64,000 nucleotides of DNA. Source: Botrytis cinerea B05.10. Taxonomy: Eukaryota > Ascomycota > Leotiomycetes > Helotiales > Sclerotiniaceae. This document shows, piece after piece, positions 1 through 14,085 of the stretch. The notes below the pieces were generated by a model. It was not told where the DNA came from and did not search any database. It worked only from the letters and a program-made list of their open reading frames with translations. The stretch covers positions 806,001-870,000 of the forward strand of contig NC_037325.1 of the NCBI RefSeq assembly GCF_000143535.2, given 5' to 3'. Every line of letters begins with the position of its first letter. Within the stretch, counting starts at the first letter, position 1. The translations under genes and the position numbers were made by a program.

Positions 1-717
1 TAGATTCGTCAACTTCACAAGCTTGAGTTGAGGTCGTATATGCATGACCAATGAGTTCTGAGTACTTGTTTAATGGGTATCAAATTGTAACTTTACATAA
101 GGATACCCAAGATAATCATAGTACAAGGAAGGATGTTTATATTCAAAGTATTCTCCCGTATCAGACTCGAGCAGTTCTTCAAGAGTGTCTCGAGGTAATA
201 TGTTGAGATCTCATACATATATATGTGTTCATGAAGCAACTTCTCAGTCGAATAAGAAATCGAAATGAATATGTAGTAACAGAAGACTGATCTACAATCA
301 AACAAGAATCTTTCATCTATATTCGAGATCGCTAAGAAGGCTGTCTACCAACCAATCGTCTTGACTATCCTCAAGGAAGTGTGTGACTAATCATGTCTTC
401 ACCGCCAAAATTCTGCCTTATGCCATGCCCAAAAAAAAGTCCAGATTGGATTGGAAGCATCTCGAAGTTAGTAGACGTAAATAGACAAATTTAATAGTCA
501 TCTCATACAAAAGAGAAGAAATCTTTTTAGACACATTTCTATACAACTTACAACTTCTCTTGATCTCATCTACAATTTTCTGAGAATTCAATACTTCCTT
601 GTTAAATATACTATAATCCTTTTCGGCGCAAAGCATTTTCACCTACCGGTTCTCGACTTTCGATCAGACAAATTTCCACAACTTTCAGTTCTAAAGAGAA
701 CATAGAAATCTGCCATC
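1..717. other. gene-free left edge and FES1 upstream region
   Basis: No supportable gene here. The short open frames have no recognisable sequence and poor composition. The part nearest position 718 is A/T-rich and is presumably the promoter and 5' UTR of FES1. I looked for canonical heat-shock elements (nTTCnnGAAn), because FES1 serves Hsp70, and saw no clean match. Confidence 0.5.
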
Positions 718-1371
718 ATGGCCATGCCACCCGCAATGAACGAACTCCTCAAATGGAGTGTAGAGAACTCTACTGCCACCGCCGCCGATCCTAACGCTCC
801 CCCTCCACAAAATAGAGCTCTCCCAGCGGATGCCATGAATGTGCTCTTTGGTGGTCCCAGTGATGCCGACCTCATGAAGGCCTCCATATACGCCGTTCAA
901 TCTACCGACCCCGAAGTTACTATTGAAGATAAAGTCATTGCATTTGACAACTTCGAACAACTGATTGAGAACCTCGACAATGCCAACAACATCGAGGTAC
1001 TCGAGTTATGGAAACCTTTATTGGAGTTCTTGGGACACGAGGAAAAAGAGATCAGGAAGATGGCTGCTTGGTGCGTGGGAACAGCAGTGCAAAATAATGA
1101 GAAGAGTCAGAAGTCTATGTTGAAGGAAGGGGGTGTGCCACTTCTGGTCAAGATGTGTGTCGATGAGAAGGAAGAGAAGGATGTGAGGAGAAAGGCGGTT
1201 TATGCTTTGAGTAGTGCGATCAGAAATTTCCAGGAGGGAATGGATGTCGCGACCGAGGAGCTTGGTAAATTAGGAAGAAGTAGTGAGAAGATCGATGCGG
1301 CAGACATGGATGCCTGCGATGTCTTGATTGGGGGACTGAGGGAGGAGGCTTCAAAGGGAGCACAAGGATGA
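718..1371 (+). CDS. fes1: Hsp70 nucleotide exchange factor Fes1
   Basis: A single-exon gene of 217 residues. The N-terminus (MNELLKWSVENST) followed by an NRALPADAMNVLFGGPSDAD-type segment is the typical start of fungal Fes1. Armadillo-type helices follow from about residue 65 to 180, including the HEEKEIRKMAAWCVGTAVQN and DVRRKAVYALSSAIRN repeats. In the family, Fes1 (the HspBP1 homologue) releases ADP from cytosolic Hsp70 and helps send misfolded proteins to degradation. Its length matches filamentous-fungal orthologues. The ATG at 718 was chosen because it begins the conserved N-terminus; a second in-frame ATG lies two codons downstream. No intron is needed. Confidence 0.95.
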   Translation: MAMPPAMNELLKWSVENSTATAADPNAPPPQNRALPADAMNVLFGGPSDADLMKASIYAVQSTDPEVTIEDKVIAFDNFEQLIENLDNANNIEVLELWKPLLEFLGHEEKEIRKMAAWCVGTAVQNNEKSQKSMLKEGGVPLLVKMCVDEKEEKDVRRKAVYALSSAIRNFQEGMDVATEELGKLGRSSEKIDAADMDACDVLIGGLREEASKGAQG

Positions 1372-3271
1372 GATATCAAGGAGGTTTAAATGATTGAAGG
1401 ATACGAAATACAGCGGTAGCTACTACGTCACACGCATGATCTGGGATGGAGTTTGGGAGTTTGGTAGATTAAACATTTGGGAACGATAGACAGAGACATT
1501 GATATCCTGCCAATCTTGTTAAGGGGGGAAGTTTTCACCAGGACTTTCGGAACAAGATTGCCACCTCACTGAGGACTTATTATAGAGAATGCATGAAAGT
1601 TACATCTCCATTTAAACATACAAAGCCTTACTTGAAATAAGTGTTGAAGCTTAAGCGATACACGTTGAATCTCCAATATAAAACGAATTCATGCATAAAT
1701 GCAAGTTGTCGATACAAATCAGTATTCATCTGAAGATTTACCCCACCAAGCCCCTCAATTATTGCATGACTCTCACATCTCGCTCACCGTATTGAACAAG
1801 TGTTTCCAACCGTCAAATGGCTTTTTGTCTTTGACTCTCGGACCAGCAATGCACGAAGTAATTTCTTGGTTCGACACCAATGGGAAGTTGCCTCTCGCCG
1901 TTTTTATTTCAGGGGGTGCTTGCTGTCTTGCGTCGGACTTTCGTATAGCCACGGTGCAATTGAACGCGATTACGAAGGACGATGCCTTTGGGCAGCGGGA
2001 TATGGATGAATGTGAATTGCAGTGAATAGGAATAGGTACATATTTGGGCAGAACATGGGAAGTAGACGTTTGCCAGTCCTATGGCTGCGGAGTACATAGA
2101 GCAGAGGTTCTTGCACCTACGTATGTCAAGACAACTTTACGAGAGCGATCTCGAGATGCCTGCTTGGCAGCCGGAGTCTTATGTGGCATGGTAAGGAATG
2201 GGAAGGCATCAACCCATTGTGCAAGGGACATTGTAGCTGGCTGGAAATCTAACGCGCGTCTGATGGTGGCACACGAGACTTGAGTGTAAAACGTACCCAG
2301 ACAGTTCTATCCGGCATAGACGTAGCTGCCACCGTAGACCTAGGCAATCTCATGCAAGACTGTAGCCTCATCATTTCCCAGAACGGGCATGCGAAGTTAT
2401 ATGTGCGGGAAGTTTGTGCGATGTGCGTCCTCTTCTGCCTACCCAGGCCGAGTCGGTGTGGCCTTGGATGGCCTTGGATGGCCCTGCTTGCATGGGGGAC
2501 GGTTCAACTTGGTTGGAAACGGAAAAGGGGGAAAGGGGGAAGATTAAGAGGCTACCAAGTGTGAGGTACTTTGGTTGCATGTTCCTGAGAACCACGAATG
2601 GATGACCACGCGTAGATGACCACGAATATAGGAACGGGTGACTTGGAAGCCAGAGACGCTGTCCCTATCGACACCGACTTCTTGCAATTCACAGCCACCT
2701 GGATTTTTCTCACCTCACACCCGTTACCTATCTGAGGAGGAGAAATAATTCGGAATAGTTACATGCTGCTTTTAATCTGGGGTCTGCATTGCATTTCCCG
2801 CTCTGGTCAGCATCTGAAGTTATTTATATGGATGTCCAGGGAGATCCATCCATGTTCCCATCTCGTTCCTTCCTCTCCGAGCTCTCCCAATCGTGAAATT
2901 CGCCTGCACACACTCCTCCACCCCCTCTTTCCCCTTTCTACCTATCAAATCCTTCTTCAGCATTCTATCTTAAAGCGGCGCATACCGAATAAGATCGCTT
3001 CGCCTCCTGCAGTTGCGGCCCACATTCAAACTTCGTGACATCGTCCTTTCCCATTTACTACGACCACGATCACCAATTCTTTTGACAAAACAACAACACA
3101 CCTTCTTCTCTTTCAACCATCTTCTTTTTTATCAACCACGAATTAACAACTTCGTGAATCTTACTTTAATACAAAACTCCATCATTCTCGAGATCTTAAT
3201 TATCACGAGAATTAACTCACCGCCATATTCCACAACTCTTTTATTTGACTTAACGTCTTAATTTATCAACC
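1372..3271. other. 1.9-kb spacer: FES1 3' side and actin promoter
   Basis: No gene seen. The stretch from about 2870 to 3260 is rich in C and T and low in G, with repeated CTTT, CCTC and TTCT runs. Such pyrimidine tracts are common just upstream of highly expressed fungal genes, so this is probably the actin core promoter and 5' UTR. A direct repeat of ggccttggat lies at 2460-2479. The open frames of about 90 codons in this interval have no recognisable content. Confidence 0.55.
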
Positions 3272-4899
<1,628 letters not shown>

Positions 4900-5618
4900 G
4901 GTATGTAATTATCAATGGTTCCTCATATGACGGGCCTGTGCTAATCATCGGTATTACAGCGTATCACGGTCGATTTGTGTTTACATCACGAACTTCACGA
5001 ATTTGATCCAAAAGAAGATTCGAGCAAAACAACAACTCCCAGTGTTTTGTTTCGCCGCGAAGTGTTGTTCCGAAAAGTTCTGGTAGCGATTGAGCGACTG
5101 GGTGGACTCTTTCAAAGTAACGGATGGGCTTTGATTTAGCTGACTGCTTGCTTGGAGGGGGAATTCGAAATGTCGTATCAATCATACAAAGCTTTTTTTC
5201 TTACTTTTTAGTGGTGCCAACTTCTTCATGTGTTTTTGAGCTGCGCCATTTTTCTTGTTCTTCATTCATAGCGCGAGAAAGTTTCTTCTCTAGAGAATCA
5301 AATTAAAAGGTAGTACACTGATTTATAATTTAGTTCACTCGAGTTTTAAGGGAACGTGACTTGATGCGTGTGATTGTATGATGTTGTATGTGTCTTTGAA
5401 GGTGCAAGATAGATGTTACAATAAAATATGCGAGTCCTTGTGATAATTTAAAATGGTTATCTCGTCCCTTGTTTCAAATACTTGCCTAGCTCTGCATTGC
5501 CCAAGATTCCTTAGCTGTACCTTGCAGCGCGAGTACTACTTCGCTAATGCATTCTTTTCCCCATCATTTATCTCCAAACGGCACAATTTCACTCCCATGC
5601 TTAGTAGAAACATGATTG
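4900..5618 (+). other. actin 3' UTR with a spliced intron
   Basis: Directly after the TAA (4897-4899) the sequence reads g|gtatgtaatt, then a gctaatc branch-like site and ttacag at 4959. This is a well-formed intron at 4901-4959, lying wholly in the 3' UTR. The stop codon is only one base from the junction, so under the usual 50-55-base rule it should not trigger nonsense-mediated decay. An aataaa polyadenylation-like signal occurs near 5421. The next gene converges from the minus strand, ending at 5619. Confidence 0.6.
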
Positions 5619-6585
5619 TCATTCTCGGAGCACCTTGTGTGTCCTATAACTTACGTTCTTCGTAACCATTCCCTCGCTCTCTAATCTCAAAGCCATCTGT
5701 TGTCTTCTTATGATGGCCATGGGATCTGGTACGAGTTTAGGCTTGGGCAGGAGCTTCGACCATGGCATATTCGTCTCGCAATCCTCTTCGTATTCTGCTA
5801 TGATGGTCCTGTCTGCGTATTGATTAATATCTGTGTAGTATTGGCCAATCGGTGACGATGGGGAGCATGGTGATTCTAGAGAAGATGTGGATTGCGGAGG
5901 GGGCGTTGAGCGAGGTCTTGGTCGCGCAGACTTGAGCTGAAAGGTGAGGTAGAGGATTGTGGATGGGGACGTGAGAGAATATATCCACATATATCCATCG
6001 AGGGATGGAATGATAGCGGCTCTGGGGGGCAAGACACGGAAAGATTTCGAGGATGGTCTGAAGTTCAATAATGCTGGATCGATGGAGATTTCGAGGGCGA
6101 GGGTGGAAATTTGGGAGATGAGCCAGCAATAGAAGGGCTCGGAATATGAGAGATCTTTAGACATTCGGTTGCTGATTGGGAGAAAGAGTGTATCGAGACC
6201 ACGATGGATATAGAAAGGTGTGTTGCGGAGTGTGTGGACAATATATTCGTCGAGGCAGATGGTTCGACTTTCTTGGGTCGTGGAAAAAAGGGCTGGGGGT
6301 GGTCTGCGACGGGGATATTGCGCTTCTTGTTCATCTACAGGAAGAGTGTTAATTGAGTGTAAGTGTGCATATTTGACAAGCAAAATTGGCGGGCACACCA
6401 TTGGGGAAATCTAATGAAGGTTCTAAGACGCGGGGTAGGATGGCTAGACGCCATATTTTGTAGCGCAGTTCTGTAGGGAGACTGGGGAATAGGTGGAAAT
6501 GGGTGAGTGTGTGAGAGGATGGGCTATCACAATCTCCTTGATGGATATCACTGCTTGAATACAATCGTGGGAGCAAGTTGTGCAT
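5619..6585 (-). CDS. 2EXR-domain (F-box-like) fungal protein
   Basis: Two exons on the minus strand, 6585-6378 and 6334-5619, joined by a 43-base intron (GTCAAA donor, CTGTAG acceptor) that keeps frame and gives 307 residues. Residues about 30-55 carry FPSLPTELRYKIWRLAILPR, the hallmark of the fungal 2EXR domain. It is followed by the usual PPPALFSTTQESR segment where these proteins have a P-LL-VCRESR motif. The function of the family is unknown; the motif resembles an F-box helix, but no adaptor role is shown. The gene is divergent from SEC8 across 269 bases and converges on actin. The short intron is the weakest part of the model. Confidence 0.8.
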
Positions 6586-6854
6586 TTTGAGGCTTCTTAT
6601 ATTGTGTTGTTATCCTCAACAGGCGTGGCGTGATTGATGTCGTCGTATTGAACATGGAATATATGTATCAAGTGCACCTTGATGTTCACACTCGCTTAGT
6701 TACTAATGCCACGCAATGTCTTGAAGCTGCGGCCGAGCTTCAGCGTAATTCGTGTCTCGAAACCCAATAAATCTCCAAGCTTCCATAATTATAGCACATC
6801 TGCGAATGGTATGAAACAAATCGGAAAAGTAATGCGATTTCAATAGTATAGGAT
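6586..6854. promoter_or_regulatory. bidirectional promoter region, 2EXR gene / SEC8
   Basis: The only 269 bases between the start codons of two divergent genes must hold both promoters and 5' UTRs. No TATA box is obvious in either direction. A tgcggccgag G/C-rich island sits near 6728. Confidence 0.5.
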
Positions 6855-9800
6855 ATGTCAGGAAGAGGATATGGTGGTCTCGGGGGCGACCCTTACTTGA
6901 ACGGCAATTCTACTGGATATGCGAATGGGAATGGATACGGAAATGGCAGTTGGAATGGGAATGCAAGCACAAATGCAAGTGCCTACCCGGGACAAATAAC
7001 TGAAGATGGAGACTATGACCCCTATGGCTCTGGCACTGATCGATATGCCACTCCGCCCCCTCTACCAGAAGGACTTCGAACACCGTCACCTTCCATGCCT
7101 CGAACACCTCGATCGAGAGGTCTTTCACGACCGAGGGAACCAGCTGGCAGACCAAAATTAGAGGAAACCAATGCGGAGAAACAGATTGGGGAAGTGCTAG
7201 AACACATTAAGACGGAATGGCCTGCGTTGTGTCAGAATGAGTGTGTGCCAGTACAATTGGCATTGCAGCTTCTAGACACGAGTTCAGTTGGCAAGGCTCA
7301 TGAATATGCGCAGTTTCAACAATCGATGCAATACTTACAAGATTCTTTGAAGAATATCGTACACGAACATCATCAGGGATTCAATAGTTCGATTGGTACT
7401 TTTCACAAGATTCAAACGAGTATTCAGACATCGCAGAAGAGGGTACGAACATTAAAGGATTCGCTCGCACAATCGAAAGCGAATCTCTCGACTACGGATC
7501 CCGAATTGAGGAAATTGGGCGCGGCTTCGACAACTTATGATGAATTGCTACATACACTGTCGGAAGTGGAGGAGTTACGGCTGGTTCCGGATCAATTGGA
7601 AGCACGAATTTCAGAGAAGAGATTCTTGACTGCGGTAGATGTGTTGCAGGATGCGTTAAGGAGAATTCGATCGCCTGAGTTGGATGATATTGGCGCTTTG
7701 AGCGAACTGAGGACTTATCTTGCGAATCAGGAAACTGCCTTGACGGATATATTGATTGAGGAACTCCACGATCATTTGTATCTGAAGTCGCCTTACTGTC
7801 AGGAGAGATGGCAGATGCTGGCCAAGACTCAGGGTGGTGTTGCAAAGGAGAAGTTCGAGAGCACAATTACAGTGAGGCCATTCTTCGAGGTCCTTGATAC
7901 GATGGATTTGGCAGAGCCGATGGTAGAAGATGCGTCAAGAAACCCAGAAGCGGATACTTTCTATTATGTGGAATTGTTGACAGAGGCATTGAATAAGTTG
8001 GGTCGTTTGGATATTGCCGTGAATACTATCAAACAGAGACTTCCTGTCGAGCTATTTGGTATCGTCAATGAGACCAATAGCGAAGTCGATCAAAAACACC
8101 CGAGCTCTTTACGTGGCGGACTCGCATCTACACAGGGAAATCAAACATTCTCTAGTCGAGAGAACACGATTCGCACCGATGTCATCTATGATTTATTGTG
8201 GACGCTATACGCGAAGTTCGAGGCTATTGCTGAGGGCCATCGTGTATTCCATGATGTGGTAAAAGCTATCACAAAAAGAGAAGGCATGAGAAATTCAGTC
8301 ATACTTCTTGGTGGTTTCAGGGAATTGTGGAATCTTTACCAGAACGAAATTCGCTCTTTGTTGCATAATTATGTCACTACAGATGCTGATGTCTATCAAT
8401 TCGACTCTCCTAGACCCGGTGCATCGAAATCGTCCAAATTAGAGAAGCTATTTAGGTTTTCGGATGCGGATGCTAAGTCGGTTTCTATGACGACTGAATA
8501 TGACGATCTAGAGAACATCATCAGAGCTGCTGTACCTGGTCTCATGTCAAGCTCGAGGAAATCAGGTGCCGATAGTAAGAAAGCGAAGTCTTTCTTGGAG
8601 AGCTCTGTTGCCAGAAATGGAACTAAACGCTTGACTGGTTCCGCTTTCGATGCTAAAACGGGTGGTATGGGATCGCATAAGTCTTTGGTGGAGCCGAGTG
8701 TGTTCAACATGAGTCTTTTGTTGCCTCCTACTTTGAGCTTCTTACAAAGATTGAAGGCCATTGTTCCACCTGGCTCGGATCTGGTTACAAGTACTTTGAC
8801 GTCGTTTTTGGACAACTTTCTTGTCAACGTCTTTCTACCTCAACTTGACGAAACTCTAGGCAAGCTTAGTGATTCGGTATTCGAGGAGACAGATGCATTC
8901 CAGCAAGATGCTCAATGGGCAAGAGTTTCCAGGCGACCTATTTTCAAAGGCACAGCTGCTTTCTTTACATTAATTACAGCCTTTTGCAGGATGTTGGACA
9001 CAATCCCACATGATCAAGCATTAAGTCAACTTATCATTACGCAAATGATGAGATACTATGATAGATGTTATGATTGGTTTAAATCGCTCGTATCTCGAGT
9101 CCGAGATTCCGAAGGTTCGACGCTGAAGCTCTCTGCACTGCTCGCTAGCGAGTCTGGTGATATCCACGATACCATGCAGAAAATATGGACAAGTGAAGAA
9201 GTCGATTATCAGTTACTAGATAAAGAAACTGGACTTTTGATTCTACAGACAAACGAGAATCCTCTTGAGGCGGATGATGTTATTTCAGATCGTGAAACTA
9301 TCTCTTCTCTTTGTGTTTTATACACCAGTATGAAATGGCTGGCTATTAAAATCGGACAGCTAAGACATATCACGAGGAATGATGCAGATTCATCTCGTAC
9401 ACCATCAATGCAGAAACCACCACATAGACGTTGGACTCTACTAAATGATCCCGCGAGAGCACAGGATGAACAGGGTGTGGTTTATCTTCCAATGACGCAA
9501 GAAACTGTTGTGTAAGTATTTTCGCCCTTCATGCTTTGATCCGTGGCTAATGTGATATATAGTGCATTCGATTCAATCGTTTCCTCATTCCAAGAACTAG
9601 CCGCTACTGTTCTCCTAACCCTGCACATGGAAACACGCATTCAAATCCTTCACTCCCTAGCACGCGTTCTCTCGCCCTCCTCGGGATCAAATACTTACCC
9701 ATATATTCTTTCCCAACCCGTCTCGGATCCTGACCCAGCCATCCTTTCTCTCAACGCAGATTTAGTGGCATATGATGAAACGATAGTGAGGTTCTTAAGA

Positions 9801-10241
9801 GAGAAGGAAATCAACTTCGTTAGAAAGGGGCTTGGATTGTTGATCGATACATTCATGGTCGATAACGCTCCGAAAATACAAAGAATCAATAAAGAAGGAG
9901 GGAAAAGGATGAGATTAAACGTGCTAGTGCTACAGCAAAATCTGAAGGGCGTAGAAGATGGCGTGGGCTTGATTAGGAGTGGTAGATATTGGGGATTGTT
10001 TGAAGAGGGACCTGATGGGATTGTGGGGTGGGCGAAGGAGAAGGGTGGTGCGAATGCTGGGAATGCTAATGAAGCTGGGGAGGGTGAAGAGATCAAGTTT
10101 ACCTATGACGAGTTGAAGGGGTTGGTTGAGTTGTACTTTAGTGAACAATTGGGAAGTAACGAGAGGGGGATTACGACAGTGGCTAAGAGGGGAATGGGAG
10201 AGTGCATGTTGCAGTTGAGTGAGCATATGTGGCAGCATTAA
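6855..10241 (+). CDS. sec8: exocyst complex component Sec8
   Basis: Two exons, 6855-9511 and 9563-10241, with a 51-base intron (GTAAGT ... ATATAG) joined in phase to give 1111 residues. Residues 1-95 are low-complexity, rich in Gly and Asn and then Pro, Ser and Arg. The conserved Sec8 exocyst domain begins near residue 105 (EKQIGEVLEHIKTEWP) and runs through a coiled-coil stretch (FHKIQTSIQTSQKRVRTLKD). Sec8 (EXOC4) is one of eight exocyst subunits tethering secretory vesicles to the plasma membrane at growing hyphal tips. The second exon supplies the C-terminal helical domain (FDSIVSSFQELAATVLLTLH). Length agrees with other filamentous-fungal Sec8 proteins. Confidence 0.93.
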
Positions 10242-11524
10242 GTGAGGTTGGGGTTAAGGGAGGAGGGTGGGGAGGAGAGAAGGAAGAAGGAAATGAAGGT
10301 GGAATAAATTAAGATTACAACAAATTCCTTGAGGGTAGGGTAATGAATAAATGGGTGACGGATGGATTTATATGCATTTGGCGCGGAGTTCTGGGAGTGA
10401 TGGATGGATTTGATAAGATGAAAGGAGATGGTTGACCAGTTGAGGAAGTGTATGACATGGTCATATGATTTTGGTGTAGCTGATCGCTAGGTGATGGTTC
10501 ATAGTTGATGGTTGGTAATTAGGGAAACTATGGAAATTGAATTTAGATTTTTGATATGAATTTGCTGAGTGCTCATCATCGAGTAAGGTGTGATGAGGTG
10601 AGGTTCCTTTCTCTGGACTGGAAGAGAACCGTGTAGATGATGGGTCTAAGAGGGAGTGGTGGTATCTGTGATGGCGATTGTGATTGTATAACGCTTTTGA
10701 GAATATCGTGCTGGCTCATATACTTTAGGATGGGGGAATGGAGTAGACTGGGTAGACACAGCTGAGTGTTTGATCATTGAAAGAAACGACTTCTGGTGAA
10801 CGCTGAGGTGTGGAATTCTGCTGTGAGGCACGCACTGCATTGAAGATCCGGACTTACCTATTGATAGGACATACTAGGATCTATAAGTCCTGTAGTTATA
10901 TCTTGATCAGATAGTATAGTAACATCATAACATCGTATATGAAATATAACACGTCTCTCCTCCCGGTATCAGAACATGATATCACCACTTCTGAACATGT
11001 AAGTACAATGAATGATCAATGGTTTAGAGAGGATATTGTTATCACGTGATTTATCATCGTTCTCCCACCTGGTGCAGCTTTTGGATCTGTTCGCTGGTAA
11101 GGCTCACCTTAATTCGAGGACGAGAAATTGTGGTTTTCGTCTTCCTGCTCGTGGGGATGTGTGGAACTGGGTGTTTGGTGCGATGTTTGTGAGTTGATCG
11201 GGTTGGATGTATCGTGGGAGAGAGAATTGGCAGATCACGATTGATGGGAGTATAGATAGACGGTCCTACACTAATAACTAACCTTACTTTTCAAAATTTA
11301 CCCCGCCCCCACCACCAAAATCGCAAAAACGTCAAAAACATCAAATCAAAAAAAAAAGTTCTCACTATTCCATTCCCGCGTGCGTGCATTCACGAGATCT
11401 CCTCGCGTTTATAACTTGCCGCTCCGTTTCTCGATTGCGATTGTGCGCATTTCGTGGAATTCTCCAGAGACTGGTCTTGCTTGGAGAAGAGAAAGCGTAC
11501 ATTGGAACACCACCCGATACAATC
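10242..11524. other. 1.3-kb spacer between SEC8 and ELP5
   Basis: No gene seen. The first 150 bases are purine-rich (gaggagggtgg) and presumably form the SEC8 3' UTR. Two possible binding sequences lie near ELP5: cacgtg at about 11043, and a C-rich tract (accccgcccccacc) near 11300. Confidence 0.5.
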
Positions 11525-12896
11525 ATGGCGCCCTCGCCCCTGCAACAGAGAAGAACGCATAATACGCTGCTTTTTCAGAAGCTGCTGAATTTGAGAGATG
11601 GCGCCAGTCCGCTTACTTTGGTGCTGGATTCGTTGGAGCAGAGTGGGAGGTTGGTGGTGAGGGAGTTTTGGAGGAGAGCTTTGGTGAGTTTGGGGGGTTT
11701 TGTTTTTTCTTGGGGGTTTTGGGGGGGAGGGAAATGGAGGGAAAGGGAGGAGAGGAGAGGAGAGAAAATAAGATCATGCATGCTGCGTACGGGTAGTTCT
11801 CGTATTGTATGGAAAATCTGTGATGGACTGTTTTAATGATCACGTGGATGGATGAATCGTCATATTTCTTGATAGATCATTTTTGGATTTGGTTTCGTTA
11901 TACGTCTATGATTATACTGACCAATACCTACAGATATCGAAATCAAAAGTCATCTTCATATCATTCTCCACTCTCCAGAAACGTCTACCCTTTACCCCAG
12001 ATGTTTTTGTCTCAGCTCATAGTAAACCACTTTCTCAACTTCGTCGAGAAATCGTAGCGCATTTACCCTCGCCTACAACTCCCCCTTCGGCTTCTCAACA
12101 AAGTATGTTTTTCGCTCTTTCTGACATGGAATTTTGTGAATAGATCAACTGACATAATCTAGAAATCCTCCTCATAATCGATAATCTCCACCCCCTCACA
12201 GCTCATCCAGAGCACCTGTCCCCATTTCTCTCCTCCTTAATTATCCACCCCACCATCTCCCTCCTCTGCACTCACCACCTTGATATTCCTCTCCCCTTCT
12301 CAAAAACAAACCCCTACATCCCCACTCCTCTCACAACTCTCCTCTTCCTCGCCACCGCCATCATCACCCCCCAAAACTTCACCCACGAAGTAGCACGTAA
12401 ACGTGCGCGCGACAAGTCAGCACGTGAGCCTGAATTCGGCACCGCAGAGGGAAAAGAAGGTGTACTCATGGGGATTGGCAATAGTGCCAGCGCAAGCACC
12501 GATGCGAAAAATGGGGAAATCGTCCTAGTCCTTGAACTGCGACGAAAATCGGGGAGAGGAACTCGTGAAACATTCATCTACACACCTCCTTCACATCATA
12601 CCACATCCCCTACGACTAAAGATATAGGAAGCATCCAACTTCTCGATGAGCATCCAGCATTCGCGGTCCCGGATATTTCGGATGGTTCGATGGGCAAGGA
12701 AGAAGAGGAGGGAATAGAAGGCGATGTAACATTTTCGCTTGGATTAACGGAGAAGCAGAAGAGGGATAGAGAGAATGTCGTACTCCCGTATTTCGACGCG
12801 CAGAAAGAGGGAGGAATTGGGAGTGGAGGAAAAATTCTCTATGAGATGGGCGCGGAGGATAGAGAAGATTTTGATGACGAGGAAGATGAGATTTAG
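11525..12896 (+). CDS. elp5: Elongator complex protein 5 (Elp5/Iki1)
   Basis: Three exons: 11525-11683, 11934-12102 and 12163-12896, all GT-AG with matching phases, giving 353 residues. The N-terminus (HNTLLFQKLLNLRDGASPLTLVLDSLEQSG) and SKSKVIFISFSTLQKR form the RecA-like core typical of Elp4-Elp5-Elp6. LLIIDNLHPL is the Walker-B-like strand. The acidic tail carries TEKQKRDRENVVLPYFDAQ, a conserved Elp5 C-terminal motif. Elp5 belongs to the hexameric Elp456 ring that binds tRNA during wobble-uridine modification. Intron 1 is 250 bases, unusually long here, and contains G-runs on the coding strand. The acidic end (FDDEEDEI) is typical of the family. Confidence 0.92.
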
Positions 12897-13418
12897 GGGG
12901 AAACGGGCGGTGCAGTCTTGGTATCGCGCTTATTTGGCGGGAGATGCTGGCGATGATGTCATGTCTGTAATGTACTTTTTTTTCTTTTTTAAGATTGAGA
13001 TTTCTTTTTTGATGGAATGGTAGATTAGATTGGCATGAAGCTTTTACTCGATCGTTCTTGGTGATCTGTGTAGGTAGGTAGCTACTATCTGGAGGAGAAG
13101 TGATATCTCGAAGATTGGTTGATTGGTTGATTGATGAATGGAACTTTGATACAATCAATCAAGCAAGCAAGAAAGACAGAAAGACAAAATATCATCAAAA
13201 ATATCTCGGATTCAGATTAAGATTCAGATTTGGGAATAATCATTTGTTCATTTGTTCATTTATTTGGAATTACACACATTAATTATATATTTGGATGAAT
13301 CATACCATATTGTGTCATACCATATTATACCATTTCATACCATCTCACATAATCATATAATCATATAATCCTATCTGCGTATACTCACTCGAAAAATTGA
13401 AAATTCCTGTATGTATTG

Positions 13419-13442
13419 GGACTGGGACTGGGACTGGGACTA
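13419..13442 (+). repeat. gggact hexanucleotide microsatellite
   Basis: About four copies of gggact in a row, the last imperfect, followed by related ggatgggg units. Non-coding, in the ELP5 downstream spacer. Confidence 0.75.
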
Positions 13443-13697
13443 GGATGGGGATGGGGAGTCTCGTACAAGGTTTAGGGATAGAGGGGTATGTAGGGAGGGA
13501 GGGCGTTTTACATGTATGGATTGGTGGATTGGGGAAATGCGGGGAAGTGGGTAAAGGTTGGAGGGGGAGGGGGGATGAGGATGAGGATTTCTATGATAGG
13601 GTTTGAGTTAGGATTGATTGGATCGATTGGATGGGTTGAAGGAGTGATTTTGATGGTAGGGGTTGGAAGTTAGGGGAAGAGGAAGGTGGGAAGTGGG

Positions 13698-13723
13698 AAG
13701 GGGAGGGGGAGGGGGAGGGGGAG
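13698..13723 (+). repeat. ggggga repeat
   Basis: Roughly four consecutive gggggа-type units (gggga/ggggga) on the plus strand. The G-runs are spaced closely enough to form a G-quadruplex motif. Confidence 0.6.
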
Positions 13724-14070
13724 GAATATAATGAAAGGGGATTGATATAGATATTGCTGAAAGGACGAGCGGGATCTAGTATATAAGTATATAAGTGTGA
13801 ATTTAAGTTTTCTTTTGTCTTTGCTTTTGCTTTTGCTTTGACTATGCTATGATTGATTATAGCTTTGTATTTTACATGAAAACATATAGCTTGAACCTGT
13901 TCTAATATAGAATAATTACTATGATATTACGCACATACGTATAACGATATACTTTATATATATTATATACACAGATAGACATATACAATCATTACACAAC
14001 CTATAACGTGATACAAAAAAAAAACAAAAAAAAAAACAAGTGAAATCACAAAAGCAAAGCACATGACATA

Positions 14071-14085
14071 ACACACACACACACA
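14071..14085 (+). repeat. (AC)n microsatellite
   Basis: An uninterrupted run of about seven to eight AC dinucleotides. Confidence 0.75.

Noticed and set aside
12616..13158. Minus-strand frame of 180 codons over the end of ELP5
   Set aside because: Shadow of the ELP5 C-terminus and its 3' side; Pro/His/Arg-rich composition typical of antisense frames.
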